Part shown: positions 24,368-33,024 of the stretch, one piece after another
Position numbering within the stretch: position 1 is the stretch's first letter
Layout: each line of letters begins with the position of its first letter
Source of the DNA: Dysgonomonas sp. 521
GTDB lineage: Bacteria; Bacteroidota; Bacteroidia; Bacteroidales; Dysgonomonadaceae
DNA length: 43,506 nucleotides
Reading direction: 5' to 3'
Assembly: GCF_010501055.1 (NCBI RefSeq)
Contig: NZ_QVMO01000031.1
Coordinates: 1-43,506 of the forward strand
The notes under the pieces: generated by a model
Seen by the model: the letters and a program-made list of their open reading frames with translations, nothing else
Told to the model about the DNA's origin: nothing
Database searches by the model: none
Position numbers and translations under genes: made by a program

Positions 24368-25162
24368 ATGAAACGAAATCTGTTATTAGTATTATTCAGT
24401 ACGGTGCTGGCTTTAGGAGTTATGGCCCAACAAGAACAAACTTCCGGCAACCTGATTATTAAAGTGGAATCTACGCGTGTAATAGGCGATCAGTTACTTG
24501 TCTCAGGTAAAATGTTCGCCAATAAGGAATTCAGGATTATGAACCTCAAAACCAGTATTGTAGCCGCTGACGGAGACGCCCACAAACTTTCGGGTTTATG
24601 GTGGGGAGGCAAATCCACTTATTTATCCTCTTTCGACCAGACCCTTCAACCGGACATACCTTACAGCTTTGACTTCGCATTTGCAACTCAGAACAAAGAC
24701 ATGAATCCGGTAACGGCAATGTTGATAGACGCCAGAGACTGGACAAACAAAATTGATATGAAGTTTAACTTTAAAGCTATAAATGTACCTCTGAATGAAG
24801 ATCCCAACCTGACACCGGGAACAATGGAGATCGGTAAAAATATTTACCTGACATGGAAAAAATATGAAGAGTCGGCGACCGGCCTTACAATCAACTTCGT
24901 TATCGAAAACAAGTCGAACAAAGATCAGGAAATGTCATTCCGAAGCTATAGTAATGCAAGAATCATTGATAAAGAAGGGAATATTTACGAAGGAACGCTT
25001 ACCCTGAGAGACAGGGTGGAATTCCCATCCGGCACTCCGAAAGCGGCATCTGTCTCTATCAAGGAAAAGATAAAAATGAGTGAAGTGAAAATGGTTCAGT
25101 TCGAATCAGGAGACTTCAAGTACTCTGTAAAAGATAAGGATATAATATTTCCTGCAAAATAA
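24368..25162 (+). CDS. Secreted protein of unknown function
   Basis: This 264-residue protein has a signal peptide (MKRNLLLVLFSTVLALGVMAQ, cut after residue 21). The mature part is rich in beta-strand-like segments such as NLIIKVESTRVIGDQLLVSG, LTINFVIENKSNKDQEM and ARIIDKEGNIYEGTL, suggesting one or two Ig-like sandwich domains in the periplasm. I do not recognise a family and no catalytic motif is visible. It is a single gene, divergent from the U32-family gene and followed by a REP-like palindrome. Confidence 0.8.
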   Translation: MKRNLLLVLFSTVLALGVMAQQEQTSGNLIIKVESTRVIGDQLLVSGKMFANKEFRIMNLKTSIVAADGDAHKLSGLWWGGKSTYLSSFDQTLQPDIPYSFDFAFATQNKDMNPVTAMLIDARDWTNKIDMKFNFKAINVPLNEDPNLTPGTMEIGKNIYLTWKKYEESATGLTINFVIENKSNKDQEMSFRSYSNARIIDKEGNIYEGTLTLRDRVEFPSGTPKAASVSIKEKIKMSEVKMVQFESGDFKYSVKDKDIIFPAK

Positions 25163-25181
25163 GGACAGCAGAAGAGTATTT

Positions 25182-25260
25182 GTCATTGCGGAGCCGATTC
25201 GCAATCCCCGCATTATCAAAGCTTACATTTTAGGGGATCCCGTGCCAGGCACGGGATGAC
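25182..25260. repeat. REP-like three-armed palindrome
   Basis: Nested complementary blocks form a cruciform. The outer arms are GTCAT (25182-25186) and ATGAC (25256-25260). One side arm is TGCG (25187-25190) with CGCA (25200-25203). The central stem is ATCCCC (25204-25209) with GGGGAT (25233-25238). The last arm is CCCGTGCC-A-GGCACGGG (25239-25255). It lies between two convergent genes. Confidence 0.7.
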
Positions 25261-25285
25261 GTGCTTTTGTGGCATGCTGCCTCTT

Positions 25286-26080
25286 TTAGCCTTTATTATC
25301 TATCTTATTCTCTACAATCTTGATACTCGTTTCCACCTCTGTTCTCAGGTCAGGCTGGTCATTTTCGTCGAGTTTTTCAATTACAGTCCGATAATCTCCT
25401 AAGGCGTCGTCATATTGTTCCATCTCATAATATGTATTTCCCCGGTTATAATAGGCTATTGGCGAACCCTCCAATTGTATCGCCTCATTATAATCGGCTA
25501 ACGCCTCCTCGTAATGTTCCATCTTTTCATGCACCAGTCCACGGTTATTATACGCGCTGGCGTAATCAGGTTGCAGTTCTATAGTGCGGTCTAAGTCTTG
25601 TAATGCTTTGTCAAACAACCCCATATTACTGTATATCGACCCACGGTTGTAATACGGCATGGCGTCATCAGGGTCTAATTCAATGATTTTGGAACATATA
25701 TTCAACGTTTGCATCTCGTCCCCCATCTGATAATATACAATAGCCAGATGCATATATGTTTTCACAAGGACTTTGTCGCGCCACTCGGTATCTTTTTTAT
25801 ATTTCTCGTCATTGTCTATCCGCTCTATCAAAGCGTTTAACATTTCCGCCTTCTTTTGAGGAGTATCCAGCTTATTCAAAGCCAGATAGACATCATTATT
25901 AAATTTTACAAGGCTCTTCTCCCCCTGCTTCTTTCTGCGTGCTATTAAAAAAAACATCAGGGCAAAAAGCAATAACATCAGGGCAAACATTGTAATAATC
26001 CCAATTATGCCTATATTTACAAACGAAGCACTACATGAAGAGAGTAATAATGACAACAATAATATATATACAAATCTCAT
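25286..26080 (-). CDS. TPR-repeat lipoprotein
   Basis: This 264-residue protein has a lipoprotein-type signal (LLLSLLLSSCSAS, Cys at about residue 16) followed by a second hydrophobic helix (about 26-48) and a basic RRKKQ stretch, so it is anchored in the envelope. From about residue 107 it has four or five tandem tetratricopeptide repeats, for example DAMPYYNRGSIYSNMGLFDKALQDLDR and YASAYNNRGLVHEKMEHYEEALADYNEA. TPR arrays bind protein partners; the partner is unknown. It is a single gene, upstream of and divergent from the sigma factor at 26263. Confidence 0.9.
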   Translation of the reverse strand: MRFVYILLLSLLLSSCSASFVNIGIIGIITMFALMLLLFALMFFLIARRKKQGEKSLVKFNNDVYLALNKLDTPQKKAEMLNALIERIDNDEKYKKDTEWRDKVLVKTYMHLAIVYYQMGDEMQTLNICSKIIELDPDDAMPYYNRGSIYSNMGLFDKALQDLDRTIELQPDYASAYNNRGLVHEKMEHYEEALADYNEAIQLEGSPIAYYNRGNTYYEMEQYDDALGDYRTVIEKLDENDQPDLRTEVETSIKIVENKIDNKG

Positions 26081-26205
26081 TATAAACGGAATAGATGGTT
26101 AGTATGACTTATAATAGCTTTATATGCAAATTTAAGTAAAAAGATTAATTCAGAAAACTATCAAATGAGCTATCAATAAGATTGATTAGTTAAATAACTG
26201 ATTTC

Positions 26206-26237
26206 TTTCATTGAAATATATAAAATTCGTAGCTTTG
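26206..26237 (+). promoter_or_regulatory. Promoter of the ECF sigma gene
   Basis: TAGCTTTG (26230-26237) matches TAnnTTTG, 26 bases before the ATG at 26263. TTTC/TTG-like sequence sits at 26206-26213. Confidence 0.55.
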
Positions 26238-26262
26238 TATTGTTAACCTTTCTAAAAATAAT

Positions 26263-26862
26263 ATGTTCGCAAGACCACAAGTAGATATAAATCAACAAAC
26301 GGGCGATCCTGATTTATTTTCCCTGATGCAGAAAGGTAACAAGGAGGCATTCACTGTTATCTATAATAAATACCATAAACAGTTATATGTTTTGGCTTAC
26401 ACTTATCTTAAAGACAGGGATATGGCAGAAGACGCCATACAACATATTTTTACCAAATTATGGGAATTCCGTGAAGATGTCTCAATAAAAGTAAGTTTAA
26501 AGAACTTCCTGTATACTATCACTAAGAACTATATATTAAATCAGATACGAAACGAAAATACTATTATTAAGAAGAACTATGAATTGGCACAGACTGCTGA
26601 AATTTACCAAGATGACTTACTGAATACAATCGAGCAAAAAGAACTGATGACCATATTCAGGCAGGCACTGGCTGCGCTTCCGGAACAAAAAAGACAAGTG
26701 TGTTTGCTGAAAATGGATGAAAAGATGTCGAATCAGGAAATCGCCGATAAGATGCAAATTTCAATAAATACAGTGAAGACACATTATGCACAAGCTATTA
26801 AAATACTAAGAGCCCAGATGGGGAAAATGTTAATAAGTCTTATTATTATCATTCTTTTCTGA
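26263..26862 (+). CDS. ECF-type RNA polymerase sigma factor
   Basis: This 199-residue protein is a FecI-like ECF sigma factor. Region 2 spans about residues 28-95 (AFTVIYNKYHKQLYVLAYTYLKDRDMAEDAIQHIF and so on) and region 4 about 130-185, with its HTH in MSNQEIADKMQISINTVKTHYAQAIKILR. It is paired with a downstream FecR-type anti-sigma gene and a susC carrying an STN domain, the usual trans-envelope signalling set that controls glycan uptake loci. The extreme C-terminus (MLISLIIIILF) is very hydrophobic and may be a membrane-associating tail, common in some Bacteroides ECF sigmas. Its regulon probably starts with susC. Confidence 0.95.
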   Translation: MFARPQVDINQQTGDPDLFSLMQKGNKEAFTVIYNKYHKQLYVLAYTYLKDRDMAEDAIQHIFTKLWEFREDVSIKVSLKNFLYTITKNYILNQIRNENTIIKKNYELAQTAEIYQDDLLNTIEQKELMTIFRQALAALPEQKRQVCLLKMDEKMSNQEIADKMQISINTVKTHYAQAIKILRAQMGKMLISLIIIILF

Positions 26863-26924
26863 AAAATATGTGTCAACTATATAAGGAGAGCTAATATATA
26901 CATAATTATTATACTTATACTATA

Positions 26925-27911
26925 ATGAATAGACCATCTGACGAAACCATCCAAAAAGTTATTGATGGCTTGGCAACTACCGAGGAAGCTAACACCGTAG
27001 CAGAATGGCTTGCTACAGAGGAGGGGCAAATGCATCTGTCGCATAAGATGGATATACAGGCTCTTCATGCCAAAGAAGGGTATGAAGAACTCTTTGTTGA
27101 CCATATCATCCCTTCCGATAAAATGTTCGACAGGATAGTCGAACATGGGAAACGGCGCCGCTTTCGCCGCACAATTCTTCGCGTGGCAGCTATTGCTATA
27201 CCATTCATCTTTATTCTTGGCTTGGGATGGCAGGTCAATAAGAAGGTGGATTTATTTGGCAAAACCGAGTATGTAGATGTATATGTACCTAAAGGCGAAC
27301 GCATACAAGTCATGTTTCAGGATGGCACAAAGGCATATCTGAACTCCGACACGCATCTGCGTTACCCTAAAAAGTTCAGCTTGTTCGACAGGAAGGTCTA
27401 CCTGAATGGAGAAGGCTATTTCACTGTGGACAAAAACCCTGACAGGCCGTTTATGGTACAGATGAACGATGATGTGATAAAAGTATATGGAACCGAATTT
27501 AATGTAAAAGCCTATTCAGCCAGTAATCTTATATATGTTGCTCTGGACGAAGGAGATATTAGCCTTATACCCTTTGCCAAAGGGAAATATTGCGTTAAGC
27601 CCGGAGAAAAGCTGACCTATGACAGAAGTACGGGCGAATGCCGCATTTCTAAAAATCAGGATACCGAATTTGTGTCTTTATGGAAAAAAGATATCCTGGC
27701 CTTTAAAAACACGCCACTCAAAGATGTTGTAGCAGATATGAACCGATGGTATAACGTACCCTTCATCGTAGAAGATAGCAGAGCCTATATATATTCGTAT
27801 ACGATCGTATCCGGAAATGTTCCTTTAGAAAAAATGCTTACTGATTTAGAAAAAATATCTCCGGTTAAATTTTATTTCGATGGTAAACAAGTGATTGTCA
27901 GTATGAAATAA
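26925..27911 (+). CDS. FecR-type anti-sigma factor
   Basis: This 328-residue protein has the FecR plan. A cytoplasmic N-terminal anti-sigma region (about 1-82) ends in GKRRRFRR, followed by a membrane segment at about 83-102. Next are a periplasmic FecR domain (about 115-210, with KVYLNGEGYFTVDKNPDRPF and VYGTEFNVKAY) and a C-terminal DUF4974-like domain (about 250-328). It should hold the ECF sigma at the membrane until the STN domain of the SusC protein reports substrate. It begins 62 bases after the sigma gene and 100 bases before susC. Confidence 0.95.
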   Translation: MNRPSDETIQKVIDGLATTEEANTVAEWLATEEGQMHLSHKMDIQALHAKEGYEELFVDHIIPSDKMFDRIVEHGKRRRFRRTILRVAAIAIPFIFILGLGWQVNKKVDLFGKTEYVDVYVPKGERIQVMFQDGTKAYLNSDTHLRYPKKFSLFDRKVYLNGEGYFTVDKNPDRPFMVQMNDDVIKVYGTEFNVKAYSASNLIYVALDEGDISLIPFAKGKYCVKPGEKLTYDRSTGECRISKNQDTEFVSLWKKDILAFKNTPLKDVVADMNRWYNVPFIVEDSRAYIYSYTIVSGNVPLEKMLTDLEKISPVKFYFDGKQVIVSMK

Positions 27912-28011
27912 AATAATTAAAAAAAATTACACTTTCTTATCATCCTTTTGGTGCACTGGTGGGTCTATTATATAAAGAGCCTATTTTTTTAACCTTAAAA
28001 AAATGTAAACT

Positions 28012-31000
28012 ATGAAACGTGTAATTTTAGCCTTTATGGTTATATTTATGTGCGCGACAATAACAGTGTCGGCTCAGAAGGTAACCATGAATTTCCAGCA
28101 AACAAAACTGGAAAAAGTTTTATCTACAATTGCCGAACAAACTGGTTATACTTTTGCTTATAGCCAACCGGTAGTGAATATTGATAGAATTGTAAACATT
28201 GAGGTAACAGATGCAGACCTCTCACAAACATTACAAAAAGTTTTTGCGGGTACAAATATCTCTTACGAAATAAGGGATAAAAAGATTCTTCTCTCCCAAA
28301 AGAAAGAAGCAGATCAGGACAACAAATCTACACAACAATCACAAAAAATTACTGTTAAAGGTATTGCTTTGGATGCAAACGGCGAACCGCTAATTGGTGC
28401 CAGCGTATCCGAAAAGGGAACAACCAACGGTACGATGACCGGAATAGACGGGGACTATGCTCTTACCGTACCAGCCAATGCTACACTTGTAATCACTTAT
28501 GTAGGCTACCTGCCTCAGGAAATAGCATTGAACGGTCAAACGAACGTTGATTTTACACTGAAAGAAGATTCTCAGATACTTGACGAAGTAGTAGTAACAG
28601 CTCTGGGTATCAAGAAGAAAGAAAAATCATTGACTTATTCTACACAGCAAATAGGTAATGATGACCTGACAAGAGTAAAAGACCCGAACATGATCAACGC
28701 CCTTGCCGGAAAAACTGCAGGTGTACAGATCAATAAGAGTTCTTCCGGTCTGGGAGGTTCGTCTAAAGTTGTTATCCGTGGTGGACGTTCACTATCAGGG
28801 AATAACCAGCCATTGTATGTAATCGATGGTATGCCGATGTCGAATGGGACAAATGAACAACCATTGACTGTATTGGGTGGTACAAACGATGCCGGAGGAC
28901 GCGACTCTGGTGATGGTATAGCCAACCTCAATCCGGATGATATCGAAAGCATGAATATCCTGAAAGGGCCTGCCGCAGCCGCACTTTATGGTTCGGAAGC
29001 TGCCAATGGTGTAGTATTGATTACTACAAAGAAAGGTAAAGCCGGTGCTGTAAAAATAGATTTCTCCAGCAACCTGATGCTAGATTATGCATTTGAAACA
29101 CCTGATCTTCAAAAAACATATAATGGTAATTGGGGAGAAAAATTATCAGGAGGAAGCCGTGATAATGTAAAAGATTTCTTTAATACTGGTACAACTTTTA
29201 CAAATTCTCTATCATTTAGTGCCGGATCTGATAAAATGCAAACCTACTTCTCGTATGCAAATACATCAGGACAAGGTATCGTGCCAAACAACTCGATGAT
29301 GAAGCATAACCTGAACTTCAGGGAAACAGCGAAATTCTTTGATGATAGGCTTTCACTGGATGCAAATGTGAACCTGATGAATCAGACTATCAAGAACAGG
29401 CCTGTAGCAGGGGGGTACTATATGAATCCATTGGTAGGTCTATATAGATTCCCTCAGGGACAAAGGCTATCTGACTATGCAGGTGATGGACGTTTCTTAT
29501 TTAATAACGACCGTAATGTAAACGAACAAAACTGGTATGACCTTACTGAAAAAAGCCAGAACCCTTATTGGTTAACATCGATGATTCCGAGCAGTGACAA
29601 GAGAAACCGTGTTATCGCATCCCTGACTGCAAACCTGAAAGTGACCGACTGGTTGGCATTGCAGGCCAGAGGTAGCGCCGACTTTGCGGCTGACAGGTAT
29701 TGGCAGAAAATGTATGTAGGTACACATACAGCTTTGGCTAAAGGAGGTAACGGACGTTATATAAAATATACAGGCGAACAGATGATTAGCTATGGAGATA
29801 TTATGGCAACATTTACTCCTCAACTAAAGGGGCCTTTCGGTATACAAGGAACAATAGGAGCTAGTATTAAGGATGAATATTACAAATCAGAACGCTTTGA
29901 CTCAAATCCGGGTGGAATGAAGTATGCGAATGTATTTACATTACAGAACCTGATATCTGTTGAGTCTACTGCTACTCCGGTAGATAACCATTCTCAGATG
30001 CAATCAGTATTCGGGACAGCACAGCTCAGCTATAATGACTATCTGTTCTTAGACCTGACAGCACGTAACGACTGGTCGTCTAATCTGTCATATACAAAAA
30101 ATATGAGTTTCTTCTATCCTTCAGTTGGTCTTACTGCTGTATTGTCTGATATGGTTCAGATGCCAAAAGCTATCTCTTTTGCTAAACTGAGAGGAGCATG
30201 GAGCCAAGTGGGTAACACAGTGCCTATCTATTCATCAAACCCGGCAGGTTCGATGGCTTCTGATGGTGGCTATCTGGAAAGCGAAAATGCTCCGTTTACA
30301 GACCTGAAACCGGAGAAAACCACATCAATAGAGGTAGGTACAGAATGGAGATTTTTACAAAACAGAATCGACTTTGACTTCACATATTATAAGACAAATA
30401 CGAAGAACCAATTCTTCTTGGTTCCAGCTCCAGCTGGTTCAGGATATGCATACTATGGCGTGAACGGTGGTGATATACAAAACCAGGGGGTTGAAATCGT
30501 TCTGGGTGGTAGCCCGATTATGACAGATGCATTTATGTGGAAAACATCTTTCAACTATTCACTAAACAGAAATAAAGTAAAGAAACTTCACCCGGATCTT
30601 CCTTCATTCATCTTAGGTAATAAGACTCAGACTGGTAACTATCAGATGGTAGTAACAGAAGGCGGTTCGTTCGGAGATATTTATGGTATTGCTTTCCAGA
30701 GAGATGAGAATAACAATATTATCTATGAAAATGATCTTCCTTTGAGAACTACAGCGTTGGAAAAAGTAGGAAATACAGCTCCTAAATACAATATTGGTTG
30801 GTCAAATACCTTTACTTATAAAAATATAGTTTTCAACTTCCTGATCGACATGAGAGTAGGTGGAGATGTATTATCCATTACTCAGGCTGACCTTGACTAC
30901 AGGGGAGCTACTGATGTCACTGCTGCTGCAAGAGACAGAGGGCATGTAATGTTGGAAGGTACAAAAATCTCTGATGTAAAAGGATTCTACCAGACAGTTA

Positions 31001-31290
31001 GTTCCGAATTCGGAGCAGGCTTAACAGAGTATTATATGTATGATGCAACAAATATCAGACTTCGCGAATTATCTATCGGATACCGTTTTAGTCCGAGATT
31101 ATTACTGAAAACTAAAGCTATAAAAGCCGCTGAGTTATCATTTGTTGCCAGAAACCTGTTCTTCTTCAAGAACAATGCTCCATTCGATCCGGATGCGACA
31201 TTATCTACAGGTAACGATTTGCAGGGAGTGGATGCATTTGGTATGCCATCTACACGCAGCTTCGGATTCAACCTTAAACTTAGTTTCTAA
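28012..31290 (+). CDS. SusC/RagA-type TonB-dependent transporter with STN signalling domain
   Basis: This 1092-residue outer-membrane protein has a signal peptide and a secretin/TonB short N-terminal (STN) domain (about residues 25-102, FQQTKLEKVLSTIAEQTGYTF). A CarboxypepD_reg-like domain follows (about 112-192), then SusC plug motifs (LDEVVVTALGIKKKEKSL, VIRGGRSLSGNNQPLYVIDG, GPAAAALYGSEAANGVVLITTKKG) and a beta-barrel ending in F. It imports glycan fragments with its SusD partner using TonB energy. The STN domain should contact the FecR protein, so it is also the signal receiver. susD follows after 20 bases. Confidence 0.97.
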   Translation: MKRVILAFMVIFMCATITVSAQKVTMNFQQTKLEKVLSTIAEQTGYTFAYSQPVVNIDRIVNIEVTDADLSQTLQKVFAGTNISYEIRDKKILLSQKKEADQDNKSTQQSQKITVKGIALDANGEPLIGASVSEKGTTNGTMTGIDGDYALTVPANATLVITYVGYLPQEIALNGQTNVDFTLKEDSQILDEVVVTALGIKKKEKSLTYSTQQIGNDDLTRVKDPNMINALAGKTAGVQINKSSSGLGGSSKVVIRGGRSLSGNNQPLYVIDGMPMSNGTNEQPLTVLGGTNDAGGRDSGDGIANLNPDDIESMNILKGPAAAALYGSEAANGVVLITTKKGKAGAVKIDFSSNLMLDYAFETPDLQKTYNGNWGEKLSGGSRDNVKDFFNTGTTFTNSLSFSAGSDKMQTYFSYANTSGQGIVPNNSMMKHNLNFRETAKFFDDRLSLDANVNLMNQTIKNRPVAGGYYMNPLVGLYRFPQGQRLSDYAGDGRFLFNNDRNVNEQNWYDLTEKSQNPYWLTSMIPSSDKRNRVIASLTANLKVTDWLALQARGSADFAADRYWQKMYVGTHTALAKGGNGRYIKYTGEQMISYGDIMATFTPQLKGPFGIQGTIGASIKDEYYKSERFDSNPGGMKYANVFTLQNLISVESTATPVDNHSQMQSVFGTAQLSYNDYLFLDLTARNDWSSNLSYTKNMSFFYPSVGLTAVLSDMVQMPKAISFAKLRGAWSQVGNTVPIYSSNPAGSMASDGGYLESENAPFTDLKPEKTTSIEVGTEWRFLQNRIDFDFTYYKTNTKNQFFLVPAPAGSGYAYYGVNGGDIQNQGVEIVLGGSPIMTDAFMWKTSFNYSLNRNKVKKLHPDLPSFILGNKTQTGNYQMVVTEGGSFGDIYGIAFQRDENNNIIYENDLPLRTTALEKVGNTAPKYNIGWSNTFTYKNIVFNFLIDMRVGGDVLSITQADLDYRGATDVTAAARDRGHVMLEGTKISDVKGFYQTVSSEFGAGLTEYYMYDATNIRLRELSIGYRFSPRLLLKTKAIKAAELSFVARNLFFFKNNAPFDPDATLSTGNDLQGVDAFGMPSTRSFGFNLKLSF

Positions 31291-31310
31291 TACAAATAAT
31301 AATAAACATT

Positions 31311-32900
31311 ATGAAAAAGATATTCAAATATATTTGCTTATTGGTGCTACCGGTAGCAATAACACTGATGCCTTCATGTACCGACGGATTTGAGGATATG
31401 AATACATCCGATCAAGGTATTTACGATGACGATATGCTTCCCGATGACAATCTGGTAGGCGCTTATTTTCCCGGATTCCAAACAAGTGTAATATTCAACT
31501 ATAACTATGGATCAGGTACTGACTGGACATACCAGCTATATCAGAATCTAAATTCAGATATGTTTTCGGGATATATGTCTTCTCCTAGTTTCGGTGTGTC
31601 TTCTAACCTGACATATGCTATGAACGACGGATGGAATTCATACGCATGGACTACATCGAACAGTTATACTATGGCCAACTTTATGAAAATGGAGAATAAA
31701 GCGGCGCAATATGACAATCTGGCTATATATACTAAATGGGGCAAGATACTGAAAGTTGCAGCAATGCATAGAGTATCTGATGTTTATGGCCCGATTATCT
31801 ATTCACAATTTGGAAAATCCGATTTGGGCGCTGCTTATGACAACGTAGAATCTTTATACGATCAGTTCTTTGCAGATTTGGACGAAGGTATTGCTGGCCT
31901 GGAAGCTTATGAAAATGAAGATCCTGGCAATGCGAGATTTGCCAGAGTGGATAATATCTATGAGGGAAGCATGAAACAATGGATTAAATTTGCTAACAGC
32001 CTTCGCCTAAGACTGGCCATGACAATAGTGAAAGTAGCCCCTGAAAAGGCTAAAGCTCAGGCTGAAAAAGCTGTAAACCATTCTTTAGGTGTACTTGTAG
32101 CCGCAGGAGACATAGCCAAAGTATCTAATATGGCAAACCCTATTGCTACAATAAGTAACTGGGGGGATTGTACAATGAGTTCAGATATGGAATCAATATT
32201 GAAGGGTTATGAAGATCCACGCCTCGAAAAATATTTTGTACCAGCTACAAATGCTAAGGTTGAAGGAGAATACAAAGGTATCCGCTTAGGAACAGGAGTA
32301 GACAGGGAAATATATGCAAATAGTTCAGCTATCAATGTTTCAGCAAGTACACCTCCGGTACTTATCAGCCCGGCTGAAGTGTATTTCCTAAGAGCAGAAG
32401 GAGCTCTCCGCGGATGGAATATGGGTGGAACAGCTCAGGAACTATATACAAAAGGTGTAACTGCTTCATTTGAACAATATGGATTATCAGGAGTTGAAAA
32501 CTATCTTGCATCAACAGCCTTACCTGCAAAATTTGAGGATCCTATTATTCCTGCAAACAGCCACGATGCAGTGAATCTGGTAAGTCCTAAATGGGATAAT
32601 GCAGACAACAATGAAGTGAAACTACAGAAAATAATAACACAGAAATGGATTGCTGTATTTCCGGACGGAACACCTGCATGGACAGACCATCGCCGGACAG
32701 GTTATCCAAAGTTGTTCCCTGTAGTGAAGAACAACAGCCAAGGTCTTGTATCTACCGAACTGGGACCACGCCGTATACCATTCCCAAGTTCTGAAGCTGT
32801 GGATAATGCAACTAATTATGCAGATGGTGTAAGCAAACTCGGAGGTACCGATAATGCAGGAACACGTTTGTGGTGGGATGTAGACAAAGCGAATTTCTAA
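31311..32900 (+). CDS. SusD/RagB-type glycan-binding lipoprotein
   Basis: This 529-residue surface lipoprotein has a lipobox at about residue 23 (TLMPSCTDGFEDMN). The SusD-like fold is shown by the alpha-helical TPR-type core, such as WGKILKVAAMHRVSDVYGPIIYSQFGK and WIKFANSLRLRLAMTIVK, and the late LISPAEVYFLRAEGALRGW motif. It binds the substrate glycan and forms the lid over the SusC barrel. It resembles the SusD/RagB-like subfamily in which the C-terminal PTW motif is less clear. A terminator hairpin follows at 32935-32957. Confidence 0.95.
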   Translation: MKKIFKYICLLVLPVAITLMPSCTDGFEDMNTSDQGIYDDDMLPDDNLVGAYFPGFQTSVIFNYNYGSGTDWTYQLYQNLNSDMFSGYMSSPSFGVSSNLTYAMNDGWNSYAWTTSNSYTMANFMKMENKAAQYDNLAIYTKWGKILKVAAMHRVSDVYGPIIYSQFGKSDLGAAYDNVESLYDQFFADLDEGIAGLEAYENEDPGNARFARVDNIYEGSMKQWIKFANSLRLRLAMTIVKVAPEKAKAQAEKAVNHSLGVLVAAGDIAKVSNMANPIATISNWGDCTMSSDMESILKGYEDPRLEKYFVPATNAKVEGEYKGIRLGTGVDREIYANSSAINVSASTPPVLISPAEVYFLRAEGALRGWNMGGTAQELYTKGVTASFEQYGLSGVENYLASTALPAKFEDPIIPANSHDAVNLVSPKWDNADNNEVKLQKIITQKWIAVFPDGTPAWTDHRRTGYPKLFPVVKNNSQGLVSTELGPRRIPFPSSEAVDNATNYADGVSKLGGTDNAGTRLWWDVDKANF

Positions 32901-32928
32901 TAAGCTACAACCTAAGATAATAGAAGAA

Positions 32929-32966
32929 AAGGAGAATGCAGGACCATATCCTGCATTTCCTTTCTT
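32929..32966 (+). terminator. Terminator after susD
   Basis: Stem AATGCAGGA (32935-32943) and TCCTGCATT (32949-32957), followed by TCCTTTCTTG. It separates susCD from the hydrolase, so the hydrolase may have its own promoter or rely on read-through. Confidence 0.7.
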
Positions 32967-33024
32967 GACAATAATATTTTCTGTATATTTACACCATACA
33001 GATCAAATTCTCAAAACGAATGCT

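Noticed and set aside
32965..33024. TTG start extending the GH2 protein by 20 residues
   Set aside because: It falls at the end of the susD terminator, and the extension would bury the lipoprotein signal.
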